Source: Lutimaribacter pacificus (GTDB lineage: Bacteria > Pseudomonadota > Alphaproteobacteria > Rhodobacterales > Rhodobacteraceae). From it: a stretch of DNA of 57,504 nucleotides. A program made the translations under genes and the position numbers. The notes beneath the pieces were generated by a model. It ran no database searches. It was not told the DNA's origin and saw only the letters and a list, made by a program, of their open reading frames with translations. Positions 7,915-14,958 of the stretch are shown here, in pieces; the first letter of the stretch is position 1; every line of letters begins with the position of its first letter. Where the stretch lies: positions 1-57,504 of the forward strand of contig NZ_FQZZ01000015.1 in NCBI RefSeq assembly GCF_900142185.1. The letters are read 5' to 3'.

Positions 7915-8490
7915 ATGAGTTTGACCAGTACGTTTTTCAATGTTTCACCAGCAGATGTCATGACAGAGTGCATGTCGCAAGCTGAAGCGATCCAAGCGCG
8001 GTTTGACCACGTTGTGGGCGAGTTATCCGAGTTCATCACAGCCTCCATCGCGGCGGCTGATGTTGATGTCGCGTTCACGGCTGGTGAGCGCAAGATCGAT
8101 CCTGAAACCCCCGAATGCGCCCAGTTCTTGTTACTTCAGCTTGGCGAAGAAACAGCGTTGCAAATCGAGGTGTCCGTCTATTTGGACTCCGTTTACAATG
8201 AAATTACGCGCATGCAGAATGACGAACAAACCGTCGATGTCGCCGCCGCTGTGGACAAGTTTCTCTTGGCCGGACCGTTCTATCGCACCAAAGAGATGAG
8301 CCAATGGGTTCAACACGACTCCTGGTTTCCCCGTCTGCTAGCCGATGAAGAGAAAGGCCGCAGCAGTCGTGAAGACTATGAACTCGTTGATGACGCAGAT
8401 AAGCGAGACTTGCTTGCAGGCATTGGCCGCGCAATCGCTCATGCCAGGACATTTGCACCAACACAAACACAAGCGCCACAGCCACGCTAA
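7915..8490 (+). CDS. Hypothetical acidic helical protein
   Basis: The 191-residue product begins MSLTSTFFNVSPADVMTECM and is mainly helical and acidic, with no signal peptide or membrane segment. The ATG at 7915 follows GAGGATGAGTA, a usable ribosome site. It stands alone, with 190 bp of spacer before it and a clear hairpin terminator behind it. I do not recognise a family. Confidence 0.6.
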   Translation: MSLTSTFFNVSPADVMTECMSQAEAIQARFDHVVGELSEFITASIAAADVDVAFTAGERKIDPETPECAQFLLLQLGEETALQIEVSVYLDSVYNEITRMQNDEQTVDVAAAVDKFLLAGPFYRTKEMSQWVQHDSWFPRLLADEEKGRSSREDYELVDDADKRDLLAGIGRAIAHARTFAPTQTQAPQPR

Positions 8491-8506
8491 TTGACGCACT
8501 AATCCC

Positions 8507-8538
8507 AAAGTCTCTGCGGGAAACCGTAGGGGCTTTTT
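8507..8538 (+). terminator. Rho-independent terminator
   Basis: AAAG and CTCTGCGG pair with CCGTAGGG and CTTT around a GAAA tetraloop, followed by a run of T at 8534-8538. It lies 17 bases after the stop of the 7915-8490 gene. Confidence 0.75.
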
Positions 8539-8842
8539 CATGTCTGGATTTGCCTGATCGGCAAGGATCAGGACGGTGGCCCGCTTCGTGCGTGCCTGTC
8601 CGTCCCGATCCGCTTCAACCCGCGAAGCCAGCGATCCCAACAGGGCGAAAGAGGCGTGTCCAACTCTTGTCCTGTCGCAAAATTTGCGGTAAAAACGACT
8701 GCAAATCAAAGGGATCGCTTGCTGAGCGCAGGATGCGGAGCAGGTGTTAAGAATTCCCTAATATTGCCCCCGTAAAATAGAAACCATAGGTCGTTTGTGA
8801 GCGATACAAGATGTGCGCGGTGGCACCGCGCCATCTTGGGAA

Positions 8843-9175
8843 GGGGGCTCAAGAGCCGCCCCCGTTCCATCCCCCGCTCGTGTGGCGAGACCGTAGGGAA
8901 GACGAATCGTTCTCCCATGGCACGCCACAGCAGCATTTCGGTGCTGCACCACGACCAAAGAGCCTTCGTGCCCTTTGGAAACCAGAGCAGGAGATTTCAC
9001 TCTCCTGCACCATCGACCGGAGCTTTGGAGACATGCCTCTCCCATCCGGACTGAACCCATGCACCAGGGCAATTTGCGCCCTGGACGGCAACCAAAAGGG
9101 AGATGTCGGCTCTCCTCTTGGAACTCCATCGACCAACATTTCGGTGTTGGATCACGAGCAGGGAAACGCCCCTGC
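8843..9175 (+). repeat. Array of about ten short hairpins upstream of the mobilisation genes
   Basis: Inverted repeats follow one another along the whole non-coding leader: 8843-8863 (GGCTC/GAGCC), 8882-8928 (GTGGCG/CGCCAC with an inner stem), 8931-8946 (CAGCA/TGCTG), 8955-8978 (CCAAAG/CTTTGG), 8987-9008 (GCAGGAGA/TCTCCTGC), 9027-9042 (GGAGA/TCTCC), 9064-9084 (CCAGGGC/GCCCTGG), 9098-9116 (GGGAGA/TCTCCT), 9133-9150 (CCAACA/TGTTGG) and 9158-9175 (GCAGGG/CCCTGC). Several have six-base loops, two of them the identical TTTCGG. The array ends 38 bases before the MobC-like start. It may contain oriT, or be a structured leader RNA. Confidence 0.7.
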
Positions 9176-9212
9176 AGGCGGATGCCCGAGAGCAGACAAC
9201 CAGGTGAACGAC

Positions 9213-9566
9213 ATGGCTGGCAGCGGAAGCAATAACAGAGAGCGCCAGATCATTCTTAAGGCGCGCTTTAGCGAGCAGGAAGCCAAGCTCGTAAAGCAGC
9301 AAGCCGATGCCGCCGGTCTGTCTGTGTCTGCCCTGATCCGTTTCGCTCTTCTCGATCAGAAGCCCGCAAGAGCGGCGCGCACGCCGCCGCTTGATCGCGA
9401 AATGGCTGCGCGGTTACTAGCGGCGCTCGGGCCTATGGCGTGCGCCATGCGGCAGGCTGCCGAGGCCGGTGATCTCGATCAGCTTTCCGATGCCATCGAG
9501 GCTGCGCAGCGCGATCTTTCCGAGCTGCGTGTGGCGCTGTTCAACTCGCTCGGGAGGACGCCATGA
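9213..9566 (+). CDS. MobC-like relaxosome accessory protein
   Basis: I start at ATG 9213 (MAGSGSNNRERQ), with AGGTG 7 bases upstream; the open frame begins far earlier but crosses the hairpin array. The 117-residue product has IILKARFSEQEAKLVKQQADAAGLSVSALIRFALL, the ribbon-helix-helix plus helix pattern of MobC/TraJ-type accessory proteins that bind oriT and help load the relaxase. The stop overlaps the relaxase ATG by 4 bp, as usual for mobC-relaxase pairs. Confidence 0.8.
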   Translation: MAGSGSNNRERQIILKARFSEQEAKLVKQQADAAGLSVSALIRFALLDQKPARAARTPPLDREMAARLLAALGPMACAMRQAAEAGDLDQLSDAIEAAQRDLSELRVALFNSLGRTP

Positions 9567-11182
9567 TCCTCAAAGGCAGCGCCCGCGCGAACGGCACCGA
9601 TCTCGCTACCCATCTCATGAACGGCTACGACAACGAACGCGCCGAGCTTGGCGAAGTGCGCGGCACGATCGCAGATGATCTGCATGGCGCTTTTGCGGAG
9701 ATCGAGCTGATTGCCACCGGCACGCGTGCCCAGAAGCCGCTCTTTTCCCTGTCCATCAACCCCCATGAAGCGCTGACGCGTGAGCAGTATTTCGAGGCAA
9801 TCGACGCCATCGAAAAACGGCTGGGGTTTGACGGGCAGCCGCGCGCTGTCGTCTTCCATGAAAAAGACGGGCGTGAGCACGCTCATGTCGTCTGGTCGCG
9901 CATCGATGCTGCGCAGATGAAAGCGATCCCGGACTCGTTCTACAAGGCTAAGCTCTGCGATATGGCGGTCATCCTGGCCGAGAAATTCGGGCATGATCTG
10001 CCCGAAGGGCTCAAGGCCTGGAAAGAGAAAAACCGGCAGTTTGACGAAAAGCTTGAGCCCACGCTTGGTGAAATGGCGAACGCCAAGAAGACCGGCATCA
10101 GCCCGGAGCAGCGGCGCGAAGAAATCACGGCTGCTTACGCGCAGGCGGACAGTGCCGCCGCCTTCGTGAACGCGCTCGAAGAGAAAGGTTATGTGCTTGC
10201 CAAAGGCGATAGCCGCGCCTTTGTCATCGTCGATAAATTCGGCGATGTGCATAGCCTGACGCGCTACGTCAAAGGCGTTCGTGCCAAGGAGATCAACGCA
10301 CGGCTGGCAGGTCTCGACATGGAGGGGTTGCCGCGTGTTGCGCAGGCCCAAGAGCAGGCCAAAGCCCGACTTTCAGCGCAGGAAGAACGCCTGCGTGAGC
10401 AGCAAGACGCGCAGCATGATCGTCAGCATGATGATCATGGACAGGAACGCCATGATCGTGATGATCATGGTGGTGATCGGCATGCTGTTGATGAGCGTTT
10501 CAAGCGCAGCATCAATCAGAAACGCACGGCGATGGAAGCGCAGCAGCGCGAGCGTCGGTTGGAATTTGCGCAGGCCGAGCAAGGGGTCCTGACGCGTCAT
10601 CAGGATGAAAAACTCGCGCTCGATGCTGCGCAAAAAGCCGAAAGCGGCGGACTCTTGTTCCGCATGCGCGCGCGGGTCGCCGATCTGATTTCAGAGCGTC
10701 CGGCGCTGCGTTCTGTGCTCGGTCACATCACCGAAAAAACCGGGCTTGATCCGCGTGATAGGCATCGCCTTGAACAGCAGGCGCTTGCCCGGCGGCATGC
10801 GCGTGAACGTGTTGCGCTGGCCGGTCGCAAGCGGGCGATCGAGAAGATCGAAAAGCGCGAGCGCGCGTCGCTTGAGCGTGATCTTAAGCGGGAGGCCTTG
10901 CGCCGGATGATGGAACTTGAGCGCAAGCGCGAAGAAGCGCGGCGCACGGCGCTATCTGGCGAAACCATGCGTACTGATCCGCGTCTTCTAGAGGAATACG
11001 CCTTCCAGAGTGAATTCAATCACGAGGCGGTCGGTGATCATCACTACGATGATGATGGTGATCATGGCGGGGATGATGACGGCGGTCACAAAAAGAAACG
11101 GAGCTGGAAGCAGCGCGCGAAAGACAAAGGCATCAAACAGGGGCGTGGCCGTGGCGGTTACGGTTATCGCCGCGGTGATTGA
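9563..11182 (+). CDS. Relaxase/mobilisation nuclease
   Basis: The 539-residue protein has an N-terminal relaxase domain: the three-histidine metal site is H99 (VVFHEKDG) with H106 and H108 (REHAHVVWSRID), and Y22 (HLMNGYDNER) is a plausible nucleophile. It nicks oriT and stays attached to the transferred strand. From about 270 on it is a long charged coiled-coil-like tail (EQAKARLSAQEERLREQQ, ERRLEFAQAEQ). The tail carries a His/Asp-rich stretch near 290-312 and a second one near the C-terminus before a basic RGRGGYGYRRGD end. The coding DNA of the first His/Asp stretch is a run of imperfect ATGATCATGG repeats (about 10,417-10,500). Confidence 0.88.
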   Translation: MILKGSARANGTDLATHLMNGYDNERAELGEVRGTIADDLHGAFAEIELIATGTRAQKPLFSLSINPHEALTREQYFEAIDAIEKRLGFDGQPRAVVFHEKDGREHAHVVWSRIDAAQMKAIPDSFYKAKLCDMAVILAEKFGHDLPEGLKAWKEKNRQFDEKLEPTLGEMANAKKTGISPEQRREEITAAYAQADSAAAFVNALEEKGYVLAKGDSRAFVIVDKFGDVHSLTRYVKGVRAKEINARLAGLDMEGLPRVAQAQEQAKARLSAQEERLREQQDAQHDRQHDDHGQERHDRDDHGGDRHAVDERFKRSINQKRTAMEAQQRERRLEFAQAEQGVLTRHQDEKLALDAAQKAESGGLLFRMRARVADLISERPALRSVLGHITEKTGLDPRDRHRLEQQALARRHARERVALAGRKRAIEKIEKRERASLERDLKREALRRMMELERKREEARRTALSGETMRTDPRLLEEYAFQSEFNHEAVGDHHYDDDGDHGGDDDGGHKKKRSWKQRAKDKGIKQGRGRGGYGYRRGD

Positions 11183-11328
11183 TGAGCGCCGAAGCTAATA
11201 TCGAACGGCTCGTTTGGAGTGCTGCTGAATGTGTTTGTCTTCGGTGTTTCGTGCAGCGTGAATGCCTGTGAACGCCCGCCTGCATCCAAATTAGATTCGA
11301 AGTTTCAATAGCTTGCACGGGTGAATGT

Positions 11329-11357
11329 TTGACAGGATGTCCGGTTTGTGATTAACT
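11329..11357 (+). promoter_or_regulatory. Sigma70-type promoter of the HTH-NTase-PP2C cassette
   Basis: A perfect -35 TTGACA (11329-11334), a 17-base spacer, and an extended -10 (TG at 11349-11350, then TTAACT at 11352-11357). Transcription should start near 11364, inside the palindrome that follows. Confidence 0.6.
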
Positions 11358-11382
11358 GTCCTTAGTCCGCGGACAGAGGACA
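11357..11382 (+). promoter_or_regulatory. Operator-like palindrome
   Basis: TGTCC (11357-11361) mirrors GGACA (11378-11382) around a perfect central GTCCGCGGAC (11365-11374). A further GGATGTCC lies upstream at about 11335-11342. It covers the predicted transcription start, so a bound protein would block the promoter; the wHTH product of the first gene is the obvious candidate. Confidence 0.6.
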
Positions 11383-11397
11383 CTTGTTGGAAATTGA

Positions 11398-11967
11398 ATG
11401 AAAAGCCAAGACATCGTCATACTGCTCAAACTAGTGAGCCTACAGGAACAAGAAGACTCCGGTCTTCTTGACGATGCTGATGGCGTATCGGGGCGCGAGG
11501 AGCCTTTTTCCGTACGCGGTTTAGGTGCGTCTCTCGGCATCAGCAAGACTGAAGTGAGCGCGTCACTCAATCGAAGCCTTGAGTCGGGTCTTGCCACAAA
11601 AGATCGCAAGAGCGGACGTGCGAAACCCAGCCGCCGAAACCTCTATGAGTTCATCGCGCATGGCATGAAGTTCGTGTTCCCGGTCAAGCCTGGCTCCATG
11701 TCTCGCGGTCTTCCGACAGCTTTCGCCGCGCCGATGCTGGAAGGGCAACTTATGAGCGCCGGAGAGGACATCTATGTCTGGCCGTATGCGCAAGGTAACG
11801 AACGCGGCCAATCGATTGAGCCCCTGTTCAAATCCGTGCCAGAGGCCGCGAAAAGTGACGAGCGGCTCTACGAATATCTCGCTCTCGTCGATGCCATTCG
11901 TCTCGGTAAACAACGAGAATCCAATCTTGCGGCTGAACGTCTCAAAGAAAGGTTGCTTAAACGATGA
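11398..11967 (+). CDS. Winged helix-turn-helix regulator (AbiEi-like position)
   Basis: The 189-residue product has an N-terminal wHTH: VRGLGASLGISKTEVSASLNRSLESGLATKDRKSG (about 40-75) reads as helix-turn-helix followed by the wing. The C-terminal half has no known motif. It is first in a three-gene unit, directly behind a promoter-operator, and overlaps the nucleotidyltransferase by 4 bp. In AbiE-type toxin-antitoxin pairs the upstream wHTH gene is the antitoxin and autorepressor and the downstream gene the NTase toxin; the layout here is the same, though the sequence is not a clear AbiEi. Confidence 0.75.
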   Translation: MKSQDIVILLKLVSLQEQEDSGLLDDADGVSGREEPFSVRGLGASLGISKTEVSASLNRSLESGLATKDRKSGRAKPSRRNLYEFIAHGMKFVFPVKPGSMSRGLPTAFAAPMLEGQLMSAGEDIYVWPYAQGNERGQSIEPLFKSVPEAAKSDERLYEYLALVDAIRLGKQRESNLAAERLKERLLKR

Positions 11968-12671
11968 CAACCGTTCAGGGCCAGTTGCTGCACATGCTAG
12001 AAACCGTCGCCGAGGCGATCGGCGATGATCTTCGTGAGCGTCTCGTTTTTGTCGGTGGCTGCACAACAGCGCTCTTCATTACCGACCCCATTACACTTGA
12101 GGACGTGCGGGCGACCGATGATGTCGACCTGATTGTCGATCTGGCAGGCTATGGCGCATGGGCACAGTTACAGGAGCAGTTACGGCAAAAAGGTTTTTCC
12201 GTCTCACCGGAAGATAATGTCATATGCCGCATGCGACTTGGCGATCTCAAAGTCGATTTCATGCCCGACGATGAAGCCATCCTCGGGTTTTCAAATCGCT
12301 GGTATGCCAAGGGCATCGAAACGGCAGCGACGCGCCATCTACCAGGCGGACAGGAGATCAAATGTCTTACGCCGCCGCTCTTTGTCGCCACCAAACTCGA
12401 AGCATATCTAGGTCGGGGCGGCGACGATCCGCTCGGCAGCCATGATCTTGAAGATATCCTAATCGTCGTGGATGGACGGGAAGAGCTGATCGGCGAGATT
12501 CAGGCGGCAGATGGCGATATCAGAGCATTTATTGCGGCGACCCTTCGCGACTTTCAGAAGCACTATGATTACGATGGCTTTCTTGACGGAAATATCAGAG
12601 GACCCGAGGGCCGCGCCGATCTCGTTCGCGACCGACTAGACGCCTTGGCCACATGTGATGGTGAAGCGTAG
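11964..12671 (+). CDS. Nucleotidyltransferase of the AbiEii/AbiGii type
   Basis: The 235-residue protein shows a polymerase-beta-like NTase core: VGGCTTALF (G31-G32), DDVDLIVD with metal aspartates D53 and D55, a third carboxylate at D98 (LKVDFMPDD), and the FVATKLEAYLGRG...HDLEDI segment that closes these domains. AbiEii toxins transfer nucleotides to RNA (tRNA in studied relatives) and halt growth on infection. The 4-bp overlap with the wHTH gene fits a toxin-antitoxin pair. A PP2C gene follows after 1 base, which is not part of standard AbiE. Confidence 0.82.
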   Translation: MTTVQGQLLHMLETVAEAIGDDLRERLVFVGGCTTALFITDPITLEDVRATDDVDLIVDLAGYGAWAQLQEQLRQKGFSVSPEDNVICRMRLGDLKVDFMPDDEAILGFSNRWYAKGIETAATRHLPGGQEIKCLTPPLFVATKLEAYLGRGGDDPLGSHDLEDILIVVDGREELIGEIQAADGDIRAFIAATLRDFQKHYDYDGFLDGNIRGPEGRADLVRDRLDALATCDGEA

Positions 12672-12672
12672 C

Positions 12673-13410
12673 ATGGCGGTCGAGATTGTCTGGCGCAGCG
12701 AACGAGGAACTCTCACATGTGATAACCGAGATTGTTGCGGTGTCGGCCTGCGCGACGAGTCCGCTTTGGCTATAGTTCTTGATGGTTCGACATCCGGAGC
12801 CAATAGCGGTGAATTCGCCCGAGCTATCGCGCGTGATTTAATCGACTGGTTCATAAGTTCTGAGCAGGTGACGCCCCAGACCGTTACGGACCGGTTACAG
12901 GAAATCCATGGTGATCTATCGACGAACTACCGGAAGGATTCGGCAAGCCTAGTAATAGCGCTTGTCGAAAGCGACGGTGCCACCCAGATACTGCACTCAG
13001 GAGATTGCCTGGCCGGAACTTGCCAAGGCCCAACAGATATTACTTGGCAGGCCCAGCCCCATACCCTGGCCAACGTGACCGGTGACCTGTCAGTCGCAGA
13101 CATCGCGCAGACGCCTGTCAGACATCGTCTGACGCGCAGTTTTCGCAGCCGTGAATTCGCAGCTCCTGACGTTTCCGAGATACGCTTAGAAGAAGAACAG
13201 GACCTTGTTCTGGCCACAGACGGTTTCTGGGCCGAGCTTTCCCGGGACACGCAAGCGAGATTTCTGGAGGGCGATGAAGTGCCGGATGGAAACCACCAGG
13301 AGAGGGATGATTGCAGTGCCCTGATCCTGCGGCAGGTTGCTGGCAGAGCAAACGCGGTCAGCGGAGAGGCGTTCGGAAACCTCTACATAGGAGATGCCGA
13401 GGGATCGTGA
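12673..13410 (+). CDS. PP2C-family serine/threonine phosphatase
   Basis: I use ATG 12673 (MAVEIVWRSERG), 1 base after the NTase stop, with GGTGAAG upstream; ATG 12658 is possible. The 245-residue product carries PP2C metal-site motifs in order: TCDNRDCCGVG near 15-25, VLDGSTSG at about D38-G39, LATDGFWAEL near 180, and RDDCSALIL near 215. PP2C enzymes remove phosphate from Ser/Thr using two Mn/Mg ions. No kinase is encoded nearby, so its partner may be the NTase or a cellular protein. The conserved gene order is the best clue to a joint function. Confidence 0.82.
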   Translation: MAVEIVWRSERGTLTCDNRDCCGVGLRDESALAIVLDGSTSGANSGEFARAIARDLIDWFISSEQVTPQTVTDRLQEIHGDLSTNYRKDSASLVIALVESDGATQILHSGDCLAGTCQGPTDITWQAQPHTLANVTGDLSVADIAQTPVRHRLTRSFRSREFAAPDVSEIRLEEEQDLVLATDGFWAELSRDTQARFLEGDEVPDGNHQERDDCSALILRQVAGRANAVSGEAFGNLYIGDAEGS

Positions 13411-13635
13411 TCATGGCGCTCCATCAACCCCCAGTTTGTTCAGCGTTACAAGCAACGGAAGCATTGAATTTTTTAGAAAGTCTTGCCTCTGAACCCACCA
13501 GCAAAGCAGAGCGGGCTTATGCGCCCTGCGTCTTGTACGCCACCGCACCCCCATCAGCGAGTGAGGGGTGACGGACGGCTCCGGCGAAGCAGGGCGATAA
13601 GCTTCTGGGAATAATCGAGAAATCCACTACACAAA

Positions 13636-13656
13636 AGTGTATCCATTGGATACACT
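13636..13656 (+). promoter_or_regulatory. Perfect operator palindrome before the DISARM operon
   Basis: Nine-base arms AGTGTATCC and GGATACACT flank ATT. The palindrome ends 5 bases before the ATG at 13662, where a Shine-Dalgarno would normally be, and none is visible. The right arm TACACT (13651-13656) could be a -10 for a leaderless message. The RHH protein just downstream is the likely ligand. The rest of 13,411-13,635 holds no gene or clear site that I can support. Confidence 0.75.
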
Positions 13657-13661
13657 ACGCG

Positions 13662-13847
13662 ATGATGAAAGATGCTGGACTTCGCATCAGGGTGCAGCGA
13701 GAGTTGCGCCAAAGCTTTCTTGAGGCTTGCGCCGCGGATGACAAACCCGCGGCACAGGTCATCAGAGAATTCATGCGCAGATATGTCGAGGAGCACACAG
13801 CGGAAATCGAGCTTCGCGCCAATAAAAACAAACTGAGAGAGAAATAG
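13662..13847 (+). CDS. Ribbon-helix-helix regulator, first gene of the DISARM operon
   Basis: The 61-residue product (second ATG at 13665) reads LRIRVQRELRQSFLEACAADDKPAAQVIREFMRRYVEEH: a short strand and two helices, the RHH/MetJ-Arc fold typical of small autorepressors and antitoxins. It follows a perfect palindrome and is 7 bases ahead of the C5 methyltransferase gene. No toxin of the ParE/RelE kind follows, so I read it as an operon controller, comparable in role to C proteins of restriction-modification systems. That role is inference. Confidence 0.75.
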   Translation: MMKDAGLRIRVQRELRQSFLEACAADDKPAAQVIREFMRRYVEEHTAEIELRANKNKLREK

Positions 13848-13854
13848 AGCGGCA

Positions 13855-14958
13855 ATGCAGGCAAAAGAACGGATATCGGATACAGGAAAAGCTCGGATTG
13901 CAGGCGTCGACTTGTTCTGCGGCGCCGGAGGATTGACGCGAGGACTTGAAAAGGCAGGAGTCAACGTAACGCTGGGTGTCGATCTCGATCCCGAGTGCGA
14001 ATTTCCTTACGAAGCTAACAACGACGCCCAATTTCTTTTGAAATCCGTTTCCGAGGTCTCGCAAACCGAGCTCGCTTCTGCATTTGATGGTGCGCAGTAC
14101 AAGCTGCTGGCAGGTTGTGCACCGTGCCAGCCATTCTCGACTTATCAACAAGGCAAGTCCGGCCCTTCCGATGATCGTTGGCACTTGTTGATGGAATTTG
14201 CGCGATTGGTGGAAGAGACCCAGCCGGAACTGGTGACGATGGAAAACGTTCCCCGATTGGCAGAGCAGGACGTTTTTCTGGAATTCACCGAGAGGCTTGA
14301 GGGCAATGGCTTTCACGTTTCCTTCGAAGTAATAAACTGCGCTGATTACGGTGTGCCACAGCAGAGAAACCGTTTGGTTCTCCTAGCCTCCAAGCTTGGC
14401 GAGATCAAAATGATCCGCCCAACCACGCCACAAGGAAAGCGGAAAACCGTTAAGCAGGCCATCGCGAAGCTTCCAAGAATCGAGGCCGGAGAGCAGCACC
14501 CGAAGGACCCGTTGCATCAAGCGGCAAAACTCTCGGAGCTGAATCTTATGCGAATTCGCGCCTCGAAGCCTGGCGGAAGCTGGAAAGATTGGGACGAGTC
14601 TCTGGTCGCCGATTGTCACAAGAAAGCGACTGGAAAGACCTATCCAAGCGTCTATGGACGCATGGTTTGGGATGAGCCAGCACCCACAATGACAACCCAA
14701 TATTACGGTTTCGGGAATGGTCGATTTGGTCATCCCGAACAAGATCGGGCCATCTCTCTAAGAGAAGGCGCAATTCTTCAAAGCTTTCCCAAAGGCTATA
14801 AGTTCGTGCGGAAAGGGGCGCCCGTTTCGACAAAAACCATTGGTCGTCTTATCGGTAACGCGGTTCCCGTCAATCTGGGCCGTGCCATTGGCCAAAGTAT
14901 TGTACAGCACATTGAAGAGGTTGAGGGCCGCAAGGCGGACCAAGAGGAGGCTGCGTGA
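13855..14958 (+). CDS. DNA (cytosine-5)-methyltransferase
   Basis: The 367-residue enzyme has the C5-MTase motifs in order: I (DLFCGAGGLT, 19-28), IV with catalytic C91 (GCAPCQPFS), VI (ENV, 130-132), VIII (QQRNR near 169-173), and X (GNAVPVNLG near 340). It transfers methyl from SAM to C5 of cytosine. The target-recognition region between VIII and IX (about 215-290) sets specificity and cannot be read. It overlaps drmD by 4 bp, and a vsr gene sits ten genes downstream, the usual partner that repairs T:G mismatches from 5mC deamination. A C5 MTase (DrmMII) normally marks class 2 DISARM; here it sits in a class 1 layout. Confidence 0.92.
   Translation: MQAKERISDTGKARIAGVDLFCGAGGLTRGLEKAGVNVTLGVDLDPECEFPYEANNDAQFLLKSVSEVSQTELASAFDGAQYKLLAGCAPCQPFSTYQQGKSGPSDDRWHLLMEFARLVEETQPELVTMENVPRLAEQDVFLEFTERLEGNGFHVSFEVINCADYGVPQQRNRLVLLASKLGEIKMIRPTTPQGKRKTVKQAIAKLPRIEAGEQHPKDPLHQAAKLSELNLMRIRASKPGGSWKDWDESLVADCHKKATGKTYPSVYGRMVWDEPAPTMTTQYYGFGNGRFGHPEQDRAISLREGAILQSFPKGYKFVRKGAPVSTKTIGRLIGNAVPVNLGRAIGQSIVQHIEEVEGRKADQEEAA

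Noticed and set aside
8843-9175. Hairpin chain as a CRISPR array
   Set aside because: The hairpin stems differ in sequence and there are no constant direct repeats with unique spacers.
10417-10500. Tandem ATGATCATGG-like repeats as a possible iteron array or oriT
   Set aside because: They lie in the relaxase reading frame and encode its His/Asp-rich stretch; the repeats are irregular.
13413-13571. Possible 52-residue gene between the PP2C and RHH genes
   Set aside because: No ribosome site, no recognisable sequence, and composition like spacer.
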